Assembly: GCA_963579625.1 (NCBI GenBank)
Contig: CAUZHN010000060.1
Coordinates: 1 to 14,485, forward strand
Source of the DNA: JAAXGI01 sp963579625
Lineage (GTDB): Bacteria; Gemmatimonadota; Gemmatimonadetes; Longimicrobiales; Gaopeijiaceae
DNA: 14,485 nucleotides
Reading direction: 5' to 3'
The notes below the pieces were generated by a model. That model did not search any database, had not been told where the DNA came from, and saw nothing but the letters and a program-made list of their open reading frames with translations. Each line of letters starts with the position of its first letter. The first letter of the stretch is position 1. Below are positions 6,071 to 14,030 of the stretch, piece after piece. The position numbers and the translations under genes were made by a program.

Positions 6071-8329
6071 TCAGTGGAAGAGACTCTCGGTCAGCCCCGA
6101 AACATCGAACTGACGCGTGAACTTGATTACGAAAGTGCGCTCCGGCAGCTCGAGAGCGTGGCGCGGCAACAACCCCGAGATTCCCGTGACGTCCATAGTC
6201 TGCCGCTCGTTATACACGAGGAACAGACCGGTCCCCCCGGTATCGAGCCAGCCGAACCGGACGTTGCCAGACCAGTTGCCGGTCTGATCGTTGTACTGGA
6301 TCAGCGACTGGACGAAAACAAATGGACTGAAGGCATATCGCAGACTCAAGCGTGTCAGTGTCGTGTTGTAATCACCCTCCAGCAATCGGATCCGATTGTG
6401 AGAAGCGCTCAAGCTGCCAGTGTAGGTATCACCCCGGCGGATCGAAACTCCGAGCGTCCCACCCCAACGATTTCCGCTCAGGAAGGTGCCCAGGTCGTAG
6501 CGCCAGTTAAACGATACCGGAGAGGACGGGTTGGTCGCTCCGAAACCATATCCATTCCAGCCCGTGTAGCTACCAGCCGGCACGACAATGTCCGTACCCC
6601 GGATCTTGAATGGAACGTTGAGCCCCTCCTCAACCCACTGGACCGCGGAGGAAAACCGACTTCCGTCCTCAAACATAAAGGTCGAATGAATGTGTCTGAA
6701 GTCCAGCAGCTTGAAACCGGAGAGGTTGGAGCCCCACGTTCGGCGAATATGGGTTGAGATCTCCCTAAGCCATGGGATTTGGGGCCGGCTGGTGCGCTCG
6801 AGCCGCAGGCTACTCTCCCGGAAGCCCTGGTAGGGCTTGAAGCCTACGCCCGGATTGAAGTTGTCGCCGAGCTGGTCATAGTAGGTCCTGAAGTACCAAT
6901 CCCGAGATCGATACTCCCCAACGAGGTTCAAAACTTCCCGGCCGTCCTGAATGCCTGGCACGTCCGTGAGTCCCGCCAGACCGTTGAACGTCCAGGCTTC
7001 ACCAATCCCCAAGCGGCCATCCACACCATACGTCCGATTGTAGTCCCCAGAGTTCTCCGAGGAGACTAGAGCGGAATAAATGCCACCAATTCGCGACCGA
7101 TTCGGCAGTTCCTTGGCGAGTCTCGCTACGGTCCATCCGGTGGGATCCTGTTGATTGATCAAACCCCCGGTCCGCATATGCAGAAGGCCGACGTCTACTC
7201 CCGCGGCCCTGCCCGACAGCCGGCTTCCCCACTCGATTGGAACCTGATCGCCTGAGGCCACACCGATCCGGCGACTGTGGAATAGAGCGGTCCGGCTGCT
7301 TGTACGGCCGGGATAGCGCTGTAACCCTACGGAGAAGAGGTCCGCGTTCTCCAAGAAGAATGGTCGCTTCTCGGGAAAAAACAGGCTGAAGCGCGTCAGG
7401 TCCACCTGCTGGTCATCCACCTCGACCTGAGCGAAATCGGTGTTTACAGTAAGATCTAATACCAGAGCCGGCGTGATTCCTATCTTTGCATCGACTCCCG
7501 TTTCACGGGGGAAAGTCACGTCCGAATCCACGCGCGGGACACGCTGCGCTGCGCCAAGCACATATGGGGTGACCGTCGTCACCCGACGGGGGGGCGGCTG
7601 CAGGCCCTCGATCACCCCCGCTTCGGTCAGCCTGAGGAATCCAAACTGCCGCGGCACAGGAGACCAAACCACCTGCTCGTTCCTACGCCTGATGTACCGC
7701 GTCAGGTTAAGCCCCCACACCTGCTCTGCTCCGGAGCCGTAGCGGATGGTCGAAAACGGGATCCGCATCTCGGCGTACCAGCCCTCCCCATTCTGGGAGC
7801 TGGCGACAGTCCAAGTGCCGTCCCAGTTGGTGTTGGCGGCACCCTCCCCGCGCACCTGACCATCATATTCGATACTGCCCGGAGTGGTCCCGAAAACGAA
7901 CCCGGTCTGTTGATCGTGGTAGGTGTCCAGCACGACGAGGAATGCGTCCGAGTCAGACAGATTCACGTCCCGCCGCCGCTCTCCTACGATGATTCCACCT
8001 GGTTCCCGATCATACAGCCAAGCGCCAATGTAGATAGCGTCCACGTCGAAGAGGATGCGGACCTCGGTTTTTTCCGAGGCGGCTGTGCCCTCCACCGGCT
8101 CGTACTGGACGAAGTCAGTCATTGGTTGCGCCGAAGCCCAGACCGCTTCATCGAGTCGCCCATCAATGGTCGGCCCAACGTCCACTCGCCTCGCCATCCC
8201 CGAGCGGACGGCCTGCGCATCACCCCGCGTCAGCGACTCCTGGGCCATTCCCGACACCGGTGCCAGAAACACGAACACCATCATCACACAGTGTGCAGAT
8301 CGTCGGAACAATCTGGTCGCTCTCTTCAT
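6071..8329 (-). CDS. CBM9-like/DUF5916 outer-membrane protein, 752 aa
   Basis: The start is taken at 8329 (MKRATRLFRR) because a signal peptide begins there and an AAGGTG ribosome site lies a few bases upstream; the open frame extends 16 codons further. Residues 1-30 are the signal peptide (ending SGMAQ). A CBM9-like domain spans about 45-215, with DGRLDEAVW (56-64), the YIGAWLYD strand and WYAEMRIPFS. DUF5916 hallmarks follow: NTDFAQVEVDD (about 296-306), FPEKRPFFLEN (318-328) and HSRRIG. The remainder is rich in alternating aromatic/polar strands expected of an outer-membrane barrel and ends near LTESLFH. It is closer in size and motifs to the 746-aa paralogue than to the 940-aa one. The family function is unknown; the N-domain suggests glycan or ligand binding at the envelope. 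Confidence 0.88.
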   Translation of the reverse strand: MKRATRLFRRSAHCVMMVFVFLAPVSGMAQESLTRGDAQAVRSGMARRVDVGPTIDGRLDEAVWASAQPMTDFVQYEPVEGTAASEKTEVRILFDVDAIYIGAWLYDREPGGIIVGERRRDVNLSDSDAFLVVLDTYHDQQTGFVFGTTPGSIEYDGQVRGEGAANTNWDGTWTVASSQNGEGWYAEMRIPFSTIRYGSGAEQVWGLNLTRYIRRRNEQVVWSPVPRQFGFLRLTEAGVIEGLQPPPRRVTTVTPYVLGAAQRVPRVDSDVTFPRETGVDAKIGITPALVLDLTVNTDFAQVEVDDQQVDLTRFSLFFPEKRPFFLENADLFSVGLQRYPGRTSSRTALFHSRRIGVASGDQVPIEWGSRLSGRAAGVDVGLLHMRTGGLINQQDPTGWTVARLAKELPNRSRIGGIYSALVSSENSGDYNRTYGVDGRLGIGEAWTFNGLAGLTDVPGIQDGREVLNLVGEYRSRDWYFRTYYDQLGDNFNPGVGFKPYQGFRESSLRLERTSRPQIPWLREISTHIRRTWGSNLSGFKLLDFRHIHSTFMFEDGSRFSSAVQWVEEGLNVPFKIRGTDIVVPAGSYTGWNGYGFGATNPSSPVSFNWRYDLGTFLSGNRWGGTLGVSIRRGDTYTGSLSASHNRIRLLEGDYNTTLTRLSLRYAFSPFVFVQSLIQYNDQTGNWSGNVRFGWLDTGGTGLFLVYNERQTMDVTGISGLLPRHALELPERTFVIKFTRQFDVSGLTESLFH

Positions 8330-8401
8330 CGTTGCACCTTGAAGGCCCGAAACCAAAACATTAAGGTCAGAGGGCACACGATTACGATCCCCGCATCCGA
8401 A

Positions 8402-8518
8402 CTAACGGGGCGGAAGATATACGCGACCCAGGATCCTTTCCAGCCCATTTGAGATCGGTGGGTGACCCGTCTCTCCTACTGCTTTCACGAAGAACTCGTA
8501 CCTGACGAACAACAGCAT
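8402..8518 (-). CDS. Possible short ORF, 38 aa (weak)
   Basis: From an ATG at 8518 to a TAG at 8402 the frame reads MLLFVRYEFFVKAVGETGHP and on to VYLPPR. The composition looks protein-like, and the frame stays open upstream of the ATG (SWTYREM), so it could be the tail of a decayed longer gene rather than a true small gene. A longer competing frame (8382-8633, minus) overlaps it and I cannot tell which, if either, is used. No family is recognised. Confidence 0.2.
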   Translation of the reverse strand: MLLFVRYEFFVKAVGETGHPPISNGLERILGRVYLPPR

Positions 8519-8727
8519 CTCTCTGTATGTCCAGGACCTCCTCTCCAGAGGTAGCGGTCGAGCAGATGGGGTTGACCGGCGAGAACCGAGCGAGGAAAAG
8601 TCTCACCCCGTCTTGCGGACTCGAACTGCCCACTACCGAGGTTCGATGTGCGTCGCCTGTGCCAGTGACCGGCCCCCGATTGGTGATGAGGGAGGGGGCA
8701 GACCGGCTGACGCTTGTCAGCCTAGAA

Positions 8728-8961
8728 ATGGATCCTACTGTTTGCGCATTGTTTGCACGATGGGGATCTCTGTTCTTGACTGAACTCCGAGGTGTACTCC
8801 CCCATAGGAATAAGCGCGGCGGGAATCATTTCGAGAGGAAAGCGGTCTAGTTGCTCCGCCAAGAAGACCAACCGTTTGACACCTGAGAAGGCAGCAAACC
8901 GGTCAAGGAACGCCTCCTGGGATTTCTTCCTTTCCGCGGATTTACGGTTCTTAGCGGCCGA
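8728..8961 (-). pseudogene. Coding-like remnant directly after the stop of the 746-aa DUF5916 gene
   Basis: The codons immediately following the TGA of the DUF5916 gene stay open, in the same frame, for about 77 codons before a TAG. They encode a charged, amphipathic sequence with segments such as ERKKSQEAFLDRF, GVKRLVFLAEQLDRFPLEM and IPAALIPMGEYTSEF. There is no plausible start near its beginning. It could be the remains of an unrelated gene cut off by insertion of the DUF5916 gene, or chance. No family is recognised. Read-through of the TGA seems unlikely because the barrel's natural C-terminal strand ends at the stop. Confidence 0.25.
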
Positions 8962-11202
8962 TCAGACTCCAAACTGAAGCGTGTGAGAGTACTTGATCAG
9001 GATCGTCCGCTCATCGCTGAAAAGACGCTCGGGATCGAAGTAAGTTCGGTCCGTTACGAGGCCCTCGTTCCAGACGATGTACAGGTCATTTCCTTCTCGG
9101 GGATTGTAGCGGAAGCGAAGGTTAGAGACGATCTCTCGGTCAGTATTACTGTACTGAACGAACCAGGCGGCAGAGATCTCCGTCGAGAGTGATACCTGCG
9201 TTCGGAACCGCGCGAGATTAGCAGTGAAGCTTTGGTTGCGGTGAGAAAAATCCACAAAATCGACGCGGTAGTCCAGCGACAGGCCCAAGTGTGCGGATGG
9301 ATCCCAAGTCGGTCCAACGGATACGGATGCTCGCCGTCCATCGAAGAACTGCCCCCCTTCGACAGCCATGTTAACCTTAAGTGGATCACCTTGGGATGAC
9401 CGGTACTGGAGGCGGGCAGCCGCAAAATGGTAGATCCCTGCTGGAACCGTGGTACCCTCCGGTAGCGAGAAGGGCGCATCCAGATTCTCATATCGGAATG
9501 GAATAGCAAGGTTAAGTACGTGTCGTCCCCACGTCTCCAGAACCCCCCTCGGCCCTATTTCCACTGATTCGATCTTCCCATCCACATTACGGTGGAAGAC
9601 GGCCCCATCAGCTTGGAGTGCGTAGGTAAATAGGCGCGCCCCGGGCCCTGGCCGCCACCCGTACCCCAGGTTGGCCCGACCCTTTGTAAAATCACTACGC
9701 CTCAGGAAGCCCATTCCGGGATCGAACAGCTCTCCTGCACGAGTGAGGTCGAGGGCATATGTGAGTCCATCTGATCCCCGGCGCTCCCAATTGAATCGCA
9801 TGATGCTCCGGTCGAGAGGAGTGGTCACCCCACCCCTCTCCTGGTCGTCAAAACTCTGGGCCCAGTTCAGGACCAGATAATCACTGCCCACGACCCGAAA
9901 GATCGCGTCTGTTCCATAGACGATGTTACGGCGTCCCTCCCGACCTAGTCGACTGGTCAAAATACCGCCTACATAAGAATTCGGGTTCAGCACACGACGA
10001 CGCAGGCGCACTACGCCCAGGTTCTCCGAGACTCTTCCCTCAGATTCCGCCGTCTGGAGGTCCATAATGCCGACGTCCCAGTCTCCTACTCGACCTACCA
10101 CTTGGCCCCCTCCGTAGATCCGGACCGGTGCTCCCTCAGCCAGTCCAACCGTCCGGGAGTGGAATAATCGATCCTGTCCTCCGAGAGAGGACTCGAAATT
10201 CGACGAGCGCTCCAGGAAGAAGCGCCTTTTCTCAGGAAAGAAGAGAGAGAAGCGCGTCAAATTCACTTGCCGGTCATCTGCCTCTACCTGAGCGAAGTCA
10301 GTGTTCGCCGTGACCTGCAGGGTAAGGTTGGATGTGAGCCCATACCGAACGTCGACTCCCATCTCCCTTACCCCATCGGCGACCTCCTCGTAAACGGTTC
10401 CGGACTCATTGAGGGCCTGGGTATGACCCCTACCACCCAGAGCATACGGTGTGACGTAAGCGGGCTTACGCCGCTCCTCCACTCCTTCGAAGATGATCTT
10501 CCGCATCTGTGTCGACCTGGAGTACCCATTAGAGCCCAGATCCGGTGGGATCGCCGGATGGATGTGACGCTCATTCTTCCGAGAGATATTGCGTAGCATC
10601 GTCGCGCCCATGACTACCTGTCCGTCAATTGCCTGAAACAGAACGCTGGAAAAAGCGATCCGCATCTCAGCGAACCATCCATGCTCGTCCCTGACCACGG
10701 CCACATCCCAGAAGCCGTTCCAATTCGAGTTGTTTTGTTCTGCATCATTTGAACGTTGAGAATCGCTGCGATTTCCAGCCGGCCCTGTCCGAAAGGCCAG
10801 AGAGTTCTCTTCGTCATTGAGGGTATCGATATAAATGGAGCAAAAGTCACTTCTATAGGACTGCTCGTCCCGTTCGAGTGAATACATCCGGATATTCTCG
10901 AAGTCCGAGTCGTACGCCTGACACGAGAAGTACAGATATTCAGAATCGTAGGCGATCCGAAATTCGGTGCGCTCAGTAGGCGGCGAACCGAACGTGGGCA
11001 TATGCATGTAGACTGGTAGGGGTTCGATCGTCGCCCACGCAGACTCATCTGCCCTGCCGTCAAGGACGATGGATCCCGTGATCCGGGGGACGAAGTATGG
11101 GGCCTCACCCGGTCTAGCTGACGTCACCTGCTGGGCGCCCACAGGCAGAACGGTGATCAGCCACACAAAAGCGACCGCTGCCACACGAGCAACCGGCGTC
11201 AT
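8962..11202 (-). CDS. CBM9-like/DUF5916 outer-membrane protein, 746 aa
   Basis: The frame is open to 11439. The start at 11202 (MTPVARVAAV) is chosen because it yields a clean signal peptide (about 1-24, ending PVGAQ) and a length matching the 752-aa paralogue; 11286 is the main alternative. A CBM9-like domain lies at about 38-215, with DGRADESAW (48-56), YLYFSCQAYD and WFAEMRIAFS. DUF5916 motifs follow: NTDFAQVEADD (about 300-310), FPEKRRFFLER (322-332, R where the paralogue has P), and HSRTVG in place of HSRRIG. The protein ends in the strand ILIKYSHTLQFGV, typical of an outer-membrane barrel. It is a diverged paralogue of the downstream 752-aa gene. No ribosome site is obvious at any start. 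Confidence 0.85.
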   Translation of the reverse strand: MTPVARVAAVAFVWLITVLPVGAQQVTSARPGEAPYFVPRITGSIVLDGRADESAWATIEPLPVYMHMPTFGSPPTERTEFRIAYDSEYLYFSCQAYDSDFENIRMYSLERDEQSYRSDFCSIYIDTLNDEENSLAFRTGPAGNRSDSQRSNDAEQNNSNWNGFWDVAVVRDEHGWFAEMRIAFSSVLFQAIDGQVVMGATMLRNISRKNERHIHPAIPPDLGSNGYSRSTQMRKIIFEGVEERRKPAYVTPYALGGRGHTQALNESGTVYEEVADGVREMGVDVRYGLTSNLTLQVTANTDFAQVEADDRQVNLTRFSLFFPEKRRFFLERSSNFESSLGGQDRLFHSRTVGLAEGAPVRIYGGGQVVGRVGDWDVGIMDLQTAESEGRVSENLGVVRLRRRVLNPNSYVGGILTSRLGREGRRNIVYGTDAIFRVVGSDYLVLNWAQSFDDQERGGVTTPLDRSIMRFNWERRGSDGLTYALDLTRAGELFDPGMGFLRRSDFTKGRANLGYGWRPGPGARLFTYALQADGAVFHRNVDGKIESVEIGPRGVLETWGRHVLNLAIPFRYENLDAPFSLPEGTTVPAGIYHFAAARLQYRSSQGDPLKVNMAVEGGQFFDGRRASVSVGPTWDPSAHLGLSLDYRVDFVDFSHRNQSFTANLARFRTQVSLSTEISAAWFVQYSNTDREIVSNLRFRYNPREGNDLYIVWNEGLVTDRTYFDPERLFSDERTILIKYSHTLQFGV

Positions 11203-11458
11203 ATGGTACGCACTCGATCTGACACGCCAGTTTTGGTCCTCAGCTTCCTGTAAAGTCTCTTCGAGCCACTGTTGGTTTGTAGCCATCTTACTTGAAGATA
11301 AAGCGCGGGATGTTGGACAGTGTGTCTTCTCAGCCTGATCTCTCTGGAGCACTCCCAACATTTTCTTAGAGCCATGCACTAATCCTGCTTTGACGCCCCG
11401 CCCGGTCTCAAGATACCAAGTGGGGCGTCTCCACCTCAATCAATTCAGTCAGCTGGGC

Positions 11459-12445
11459 TCAGTTGAGTCCTACGAGCTGCATGCTGAAATCCCGGAGCCG
11501 ACGGCGAGCCGCGGAATCGAGGGCCTGTGGGTTGATCTCCCCAACCACCGAGGTATTGAAGTATACACCGGACCTTGGCGACCTGGCCGCGTTCACGACG
11601 AACATGGCGCCGTCCTCCGGGCTCAGGGTGGGGGTGCAGCCGGGACCTGGGACGGAGCAGCGCTCGGCGACCATATCCGTGTCCAAGTAGCCACCCGGGT
11701 GAACTGCGTTCGAGGTCACACCCGTCCCTTCCAGTTCCTCTTCCAGATCGAGCGTCATAAAGACCTGGGCCAGCTTGCTCTGACCGTAGGCCGTTCCTCC
11801 TTCATAGGGCGGACTCTGGAGCATCATGTCGTCGAAATGGATCATGCCGCCAGACTGCGCGCCGGAAGACACGCTCACGACCCGTGACGGTGCGCCTGCC
11901 CGGAGGAGGGGGAGGAGCTCACGGGTGATGAGAAGGTGCGAAAGGTAATTCACCTGGAAACGGAGCTCGTGCCCATCGGCGCTCTCCTCGCGGGGCGAGT
12001 TCGGCTGACCACGCCCGATGCCGGCATTGTTAATGAGGAGGTCCAAGCGCTCGTAATCACGCTTGATCGTGTTGATGAGCCCGCGCACCTGCGCGAGGGA
12101 GCCGAGATCTGCTTCGATAAATCGGGCCGTGCTCCCGACCGCCTCAGCCTGGTCGACCACCGCCTGACCACGCTCGACGTTGCGACCGTGCACGATGATG
12201 TGGGTGCCTGGTCCGGCAAAGGCGAGGGCGACTGAGCGGCCCAGGCCGCCCGTCGAACCTGTGACCATGATGATCTCCCTTCCCTCCAGGTCACTGGCCG
12301 AAACCTGGGCCAGGAGCTGCCCTGGCGCCGCCGGCGCTAGGACGATAGCAAGAAAGGCGGATAGGCAAGCCAGGCGCCCAGCGACGGCGCGGACCCCGGA
12401 GCCAGCGGACGAGATACCGTCGTACAAGAAGCGAGTATAGAACAT
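11459..12445 (-). CDS. Short-chain dehydrogenase/reductase with an N-terminal export signal, 328 aa
   Basis: The classical SDR Rossmann fold is complete. It has the cofactor loop TGSTGGLG (62-69), an acidic residue in ADLGS near 113, NNAG (139-142), the catalytic Asn in NYLSH (about 166), Ser in VSSGA (193-194), and the YGQSK catalytic pair Tyr220/Lys224. HPGGYLDTDM and the overall pattern resemble retinol dehydrogenase/WW-domain oxidoreductase-like SDRs; the substrate is unknown. Unusually, about 50 residues precede the fold and include a hydrophobic stretch (residues about 24-47, ending QLLAQ) that looks like a Sec signal peptide or membrane anchor. The start at 12445 is supported by GTGGAG about 9 nt upstream. 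It is divergent from the gene at 12660 across a 214-bp spacer, so the two may share regulation. Confidence 0.9.
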   Translation of the reverse strand: MFYTRFLYDGISSAGSGVRAVAGRLACLSAFLAIVLAPAAPGQLLAQVSASDLEGREIIMVTGSTGGLGRSVALAFAGPGTHIIVHGRNVERGQAVVDQAEAVGSTARFIEADLGSLAQVRGLINTIKRDYERLDLLINNAGIGRGQPNSPREESADGHELRFQVNYLSHLLITRELLPLLRAGAPSRVVSVSSGAQSGGMIHFDDMMLQSPPYEGGTAYGQSKLAQVFMTLDLEEELEGTGVTSNAVHPGGYLDTDMVAERCSVPGPGCTPTLSPEDGAMFVVNAARSPRSGVYFNTSVVGEINPQALDSAARRRLRDFSMQLVGLN

Positions 12446-12659
12446 CGATTGAACTCCACGTTGAGCAGATGAAACGGACTTCGCCTGGATCCTTCGGATC
12501 GAAAACTAGGTATAGCCGGCCGAAGCCGCTACGGATTTCCCGGCGACCGTGGTCAACGAGCGAACATAGGTGCGCTCGACAGCTCGGTACTGCTGTGCCA
12601 TATGCGCGTCGCACACTTCGTAACGAGCCAACTTGCCGTCCTAGGTTAGGAGAAGACCC
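12446..12659. promoter_or_regulatory. Divergent intergenic region
   Basis: These 214 bp separate the minus-strand dehydrogenase from the plus-strand gene and must contain both start-up regions. Ribosome sites are visible at each end: GTGGAG before 12445 on the minus strand, and TTAGGAGAAG just before 12660. No convincing -35/-10 pair or operator palindrome could be picked out by eye. Confidence 0.5.
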
Positions 12660-13295
12660 ATGATTCGTGCACTGTCCGTTGTTATGCTGGCCTTCGTCTT
12701 CGCCGCACCCGTGGCCTCCCAAGCGCCCGAAGGCATCATGATGCGGGTGAACCGGAGTAGCAATCCCCAGGACCCAGACGACATGCCCGAGGTGACAATC
12801 ACCACGGTCGGAGAGGGGTTTCAGGTGAGCACGGGCCCGGCCGTGATGCTCTGGCGGGAAGACCAGAGGGCCAGCGGGAACTACACGTTAAGCGGTCGTT
12901 TCACCCTCCTCGATCCGAGCACCCACCGGAACTACTATGGTCTTGTCTTCGGAGGCCGGAATCTCACCAGTGAAAATCAGTGGTACCTCTATTTCATGGT
13001 CGCTCAGACCGGTGAGTTCGTGGTCATAAACCGCATCGACAACGCGAACACGAACTACCTCGTGAGCCACACGGAGCATTCGGAGATCCAGCGTCCAGAT
13101 GCGAACGGTCGGTCAGTGAACGACCTGGCGGTGCGGATCAACGGGGACCAGATCGAGTTCGTGGTGAACGGCACGGTGGTACACGCCACGGAGAGATCCG
13201 GGTCGCTGCTGGACACGAACGGCCTTTACGGGGCCCAGATCGATCACGTCCTCCCGGGCGTGCTCGTTGAGAACCTGTCCGTCACGGGAATGTGA
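12660..13295 (+). CDS. Small exported concanavalin-like (DUF1080/LamG-like) protein, 211 aa
   Basis: This is the only plus-strand gene of the window. A good ribosome site (AGGAGAA) precedes the ATG. Residues 1-21 are a signal peptide (MIRALSVVML, ending VASQ). The mature chain resembles the jelly-roll domain of DUF1080/3-keto-disaccharide hydrolase-like and LamG-type proteins: an ASGNYTLSGRFTL strand, YYGLVFGGRN, WYLYFMVAQTGEFVVINR, NDLAVRINGDQIEFVVNGTVV, and a final GLYGAQIDHVLPGVLVENL. In such folds the protein binds or cleaves glycans, but no catalytic residues can be assigned here, so only the fold is suggested. It ends with a TGA at 13293. The presumed location is periplasm or cell surface. 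The facing dehydrogenase may be functionally linked, but nothing in the sequence shows it. Confidence 0.85.
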   Translation: MIRALSVVMLAFVFAAPVASQAPEGIMMRVNRSSNPQDPDDMPEVTITTVGEGFQVSTGPAVMLWREDQRASGNYTLSGRFTLLDPSTHRNYYGLVFGGRNLTSENQWYLYFMVAQTGEFVVINRIDNANTNYLVSHTEHSEIQRPDANGRSVNDLAVRINGDQIEFVVNGTVVHATERSGSLLDTNGLYGAQIDHVLPGVLVENLSVTGM

Positions 13296-13398
13296 TACCG
13301 GACGAGACCCTTTCTCAGGTTCTTCTTATAGAGTGCCGCGGCCTTCCGTAAGCCAGGCCAGGTTGAAGCGCGCCAGCATAATCCGCTTGTAGGATAGC

Positions 13399-13438
13399 GG
13401 GGGGGGGCGGTGGGACTAGGGGCTAGTTGCTAGTTGCT
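13399..13438 (-). repeat. Half copy of the spacer element with a G9 tract, copy G
   Basis: Only the gene-end half of the spacer is present downstream of the Sel1 gene at 13430-13996. AACTAGC occurs twice in tandem (+ strand TAGTTGC at 13424-13430 and 13431-13437), followed in gene direction by CCCCTAGTCCCACC. The sequence then breaks into a run of nine G on the + strand (13399-13407) and unrelated sequence; the hairpin and the GAGTT end are missing. It looks like a broken array boundary. Confidence 0.5.
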
Positions 13439-13996
13439 GCCTGGGGGATGCGCCTCTAGCCACTCACGGGACATCCGTTGGGCCTCAGCTATTTGTTCAC
13501 GCGTCATCTGACGAGCGACTCTGCCCCGGTAATCCTGCGCCTCCTCCAACCATCCCCGTGGCGGCTGTCCGTTGGCTGCGACGAGATTGAACCACATATA
13601 GGCACGGACATAGTCCTGAGGTACACCCGTCCCACCCCAATACATGCTTGCAAGGCGGTGCTGAGCCAGCCAATGACCCTGTTCCGCTGCCAACCGATAC
13701 CAGCGTACCCCCTCGACTTCGTCAGTGGGGATACCCCAGCCGGTTGAGTATTTATATCCAACGGCCTGCTGAGCATCCGCATGCCCCTGTTCCGCTGCTA
13801 ACCGATACCAGTGTTCCGATTCGATATGGTCTACAGCACCTCCCATACCGTGCTCGTAGTAACCCCCAAAAAAGAACTGAGCGTCAGCATCTCCCGCCTC
13901 GGCGTCAGCATGCATCTGTTCTAATCTTGTAACCTGCGCATTGACCTCGACGGGGATGACCGCTAGAGCGAGCACGAACAGCAGGGTTCTCTTCAT
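13430..13996 (-). CDS. Exported Sel1-repeat protein, three repeats
   Basis: This is a 188-residue protein with the shared signal peptide (residues 1-21, MKRTLLFVLA to VNAQ). Three Sel1 repeats follow at about 37-72, 73-108 and 109-144. The first two are more diverged than in the paralogues (FFFGGYYEHGMGG, VGYKYSTGWGIP). The capping repeat reads RAYMWFNLVAANGQ, then a longer linker precedes the common C-terminal helix (RQMTREQIAEAQRMS) and the end PPGSN. The start is at 13996, behind the cassette-type leader that lacks a clear Shine-Dalgarno. It is downstream of the leucine-rich-like gene, with spacer copy E between. It is predicted to be a periplasmic scaffold of unknown partner. Confidence 0.9.
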   Translation of the reverse strand: MKRTLLFVLALAVIPVEVNAQVTRLEQMHADAEAGDADAQFFFGGYYEHGMGGAVDHIESEHWYRLAAEQGHADAQQAVGYKYSTGWGIPTDEVEGVRWYRLAAEQGHWLAQHRLASMYWGGTGVPQDYVRAYMWFNLVAANGQPPRGWLEEAQDYRGRVARQMTREQIAEAQRMSREWLEAHPPGSN

Positions 13997-14030
13997 GTTT
14001 TGATTCTGCCCCTACACCACTCAAGCCCGC

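Larger units (their letters stand above)
8378..8961. other. Gap of about 580 bp between two DUF5916 genes
   Basis: No confident gene lies here. It holds two minus-strand stretches with coding character: the short frame ending at 8402 and a remnant running on from the stop of the upstream DUF5916 gene (about 8728-8961). It also includes a tRNA T-arm-like string (CAGTTCGAGTCC on the minus strand near 8615) with no cloverleaf around it. The spacer element found elsewhere in the window is absent. The gap probably contains the promoter of the 752-aa gene, but I could not pick it out. Confidence 0.5.

Noticed and set aside
8590..8690. tRNA gene on the minus strand suggested by CAGTTCGAGTCC
   Set aside because: The T-stem would contain mismatches, and no acceptor, D-arm or anticodon stem can be laid out upstream at the right distance.
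8962..11439. An 825-aa version of the third DUF5916 protein
   Set aside because: The extra N-terminal 79 residues are not signal-like and would bury the clear signal peptide beginning at 11202.
13300..13335. Terminator after the plus-strand gene (GAGACCC...TTTCTC region)
   Set aside because: The possible stem is only about four base pairs and is not followed by a T-run.
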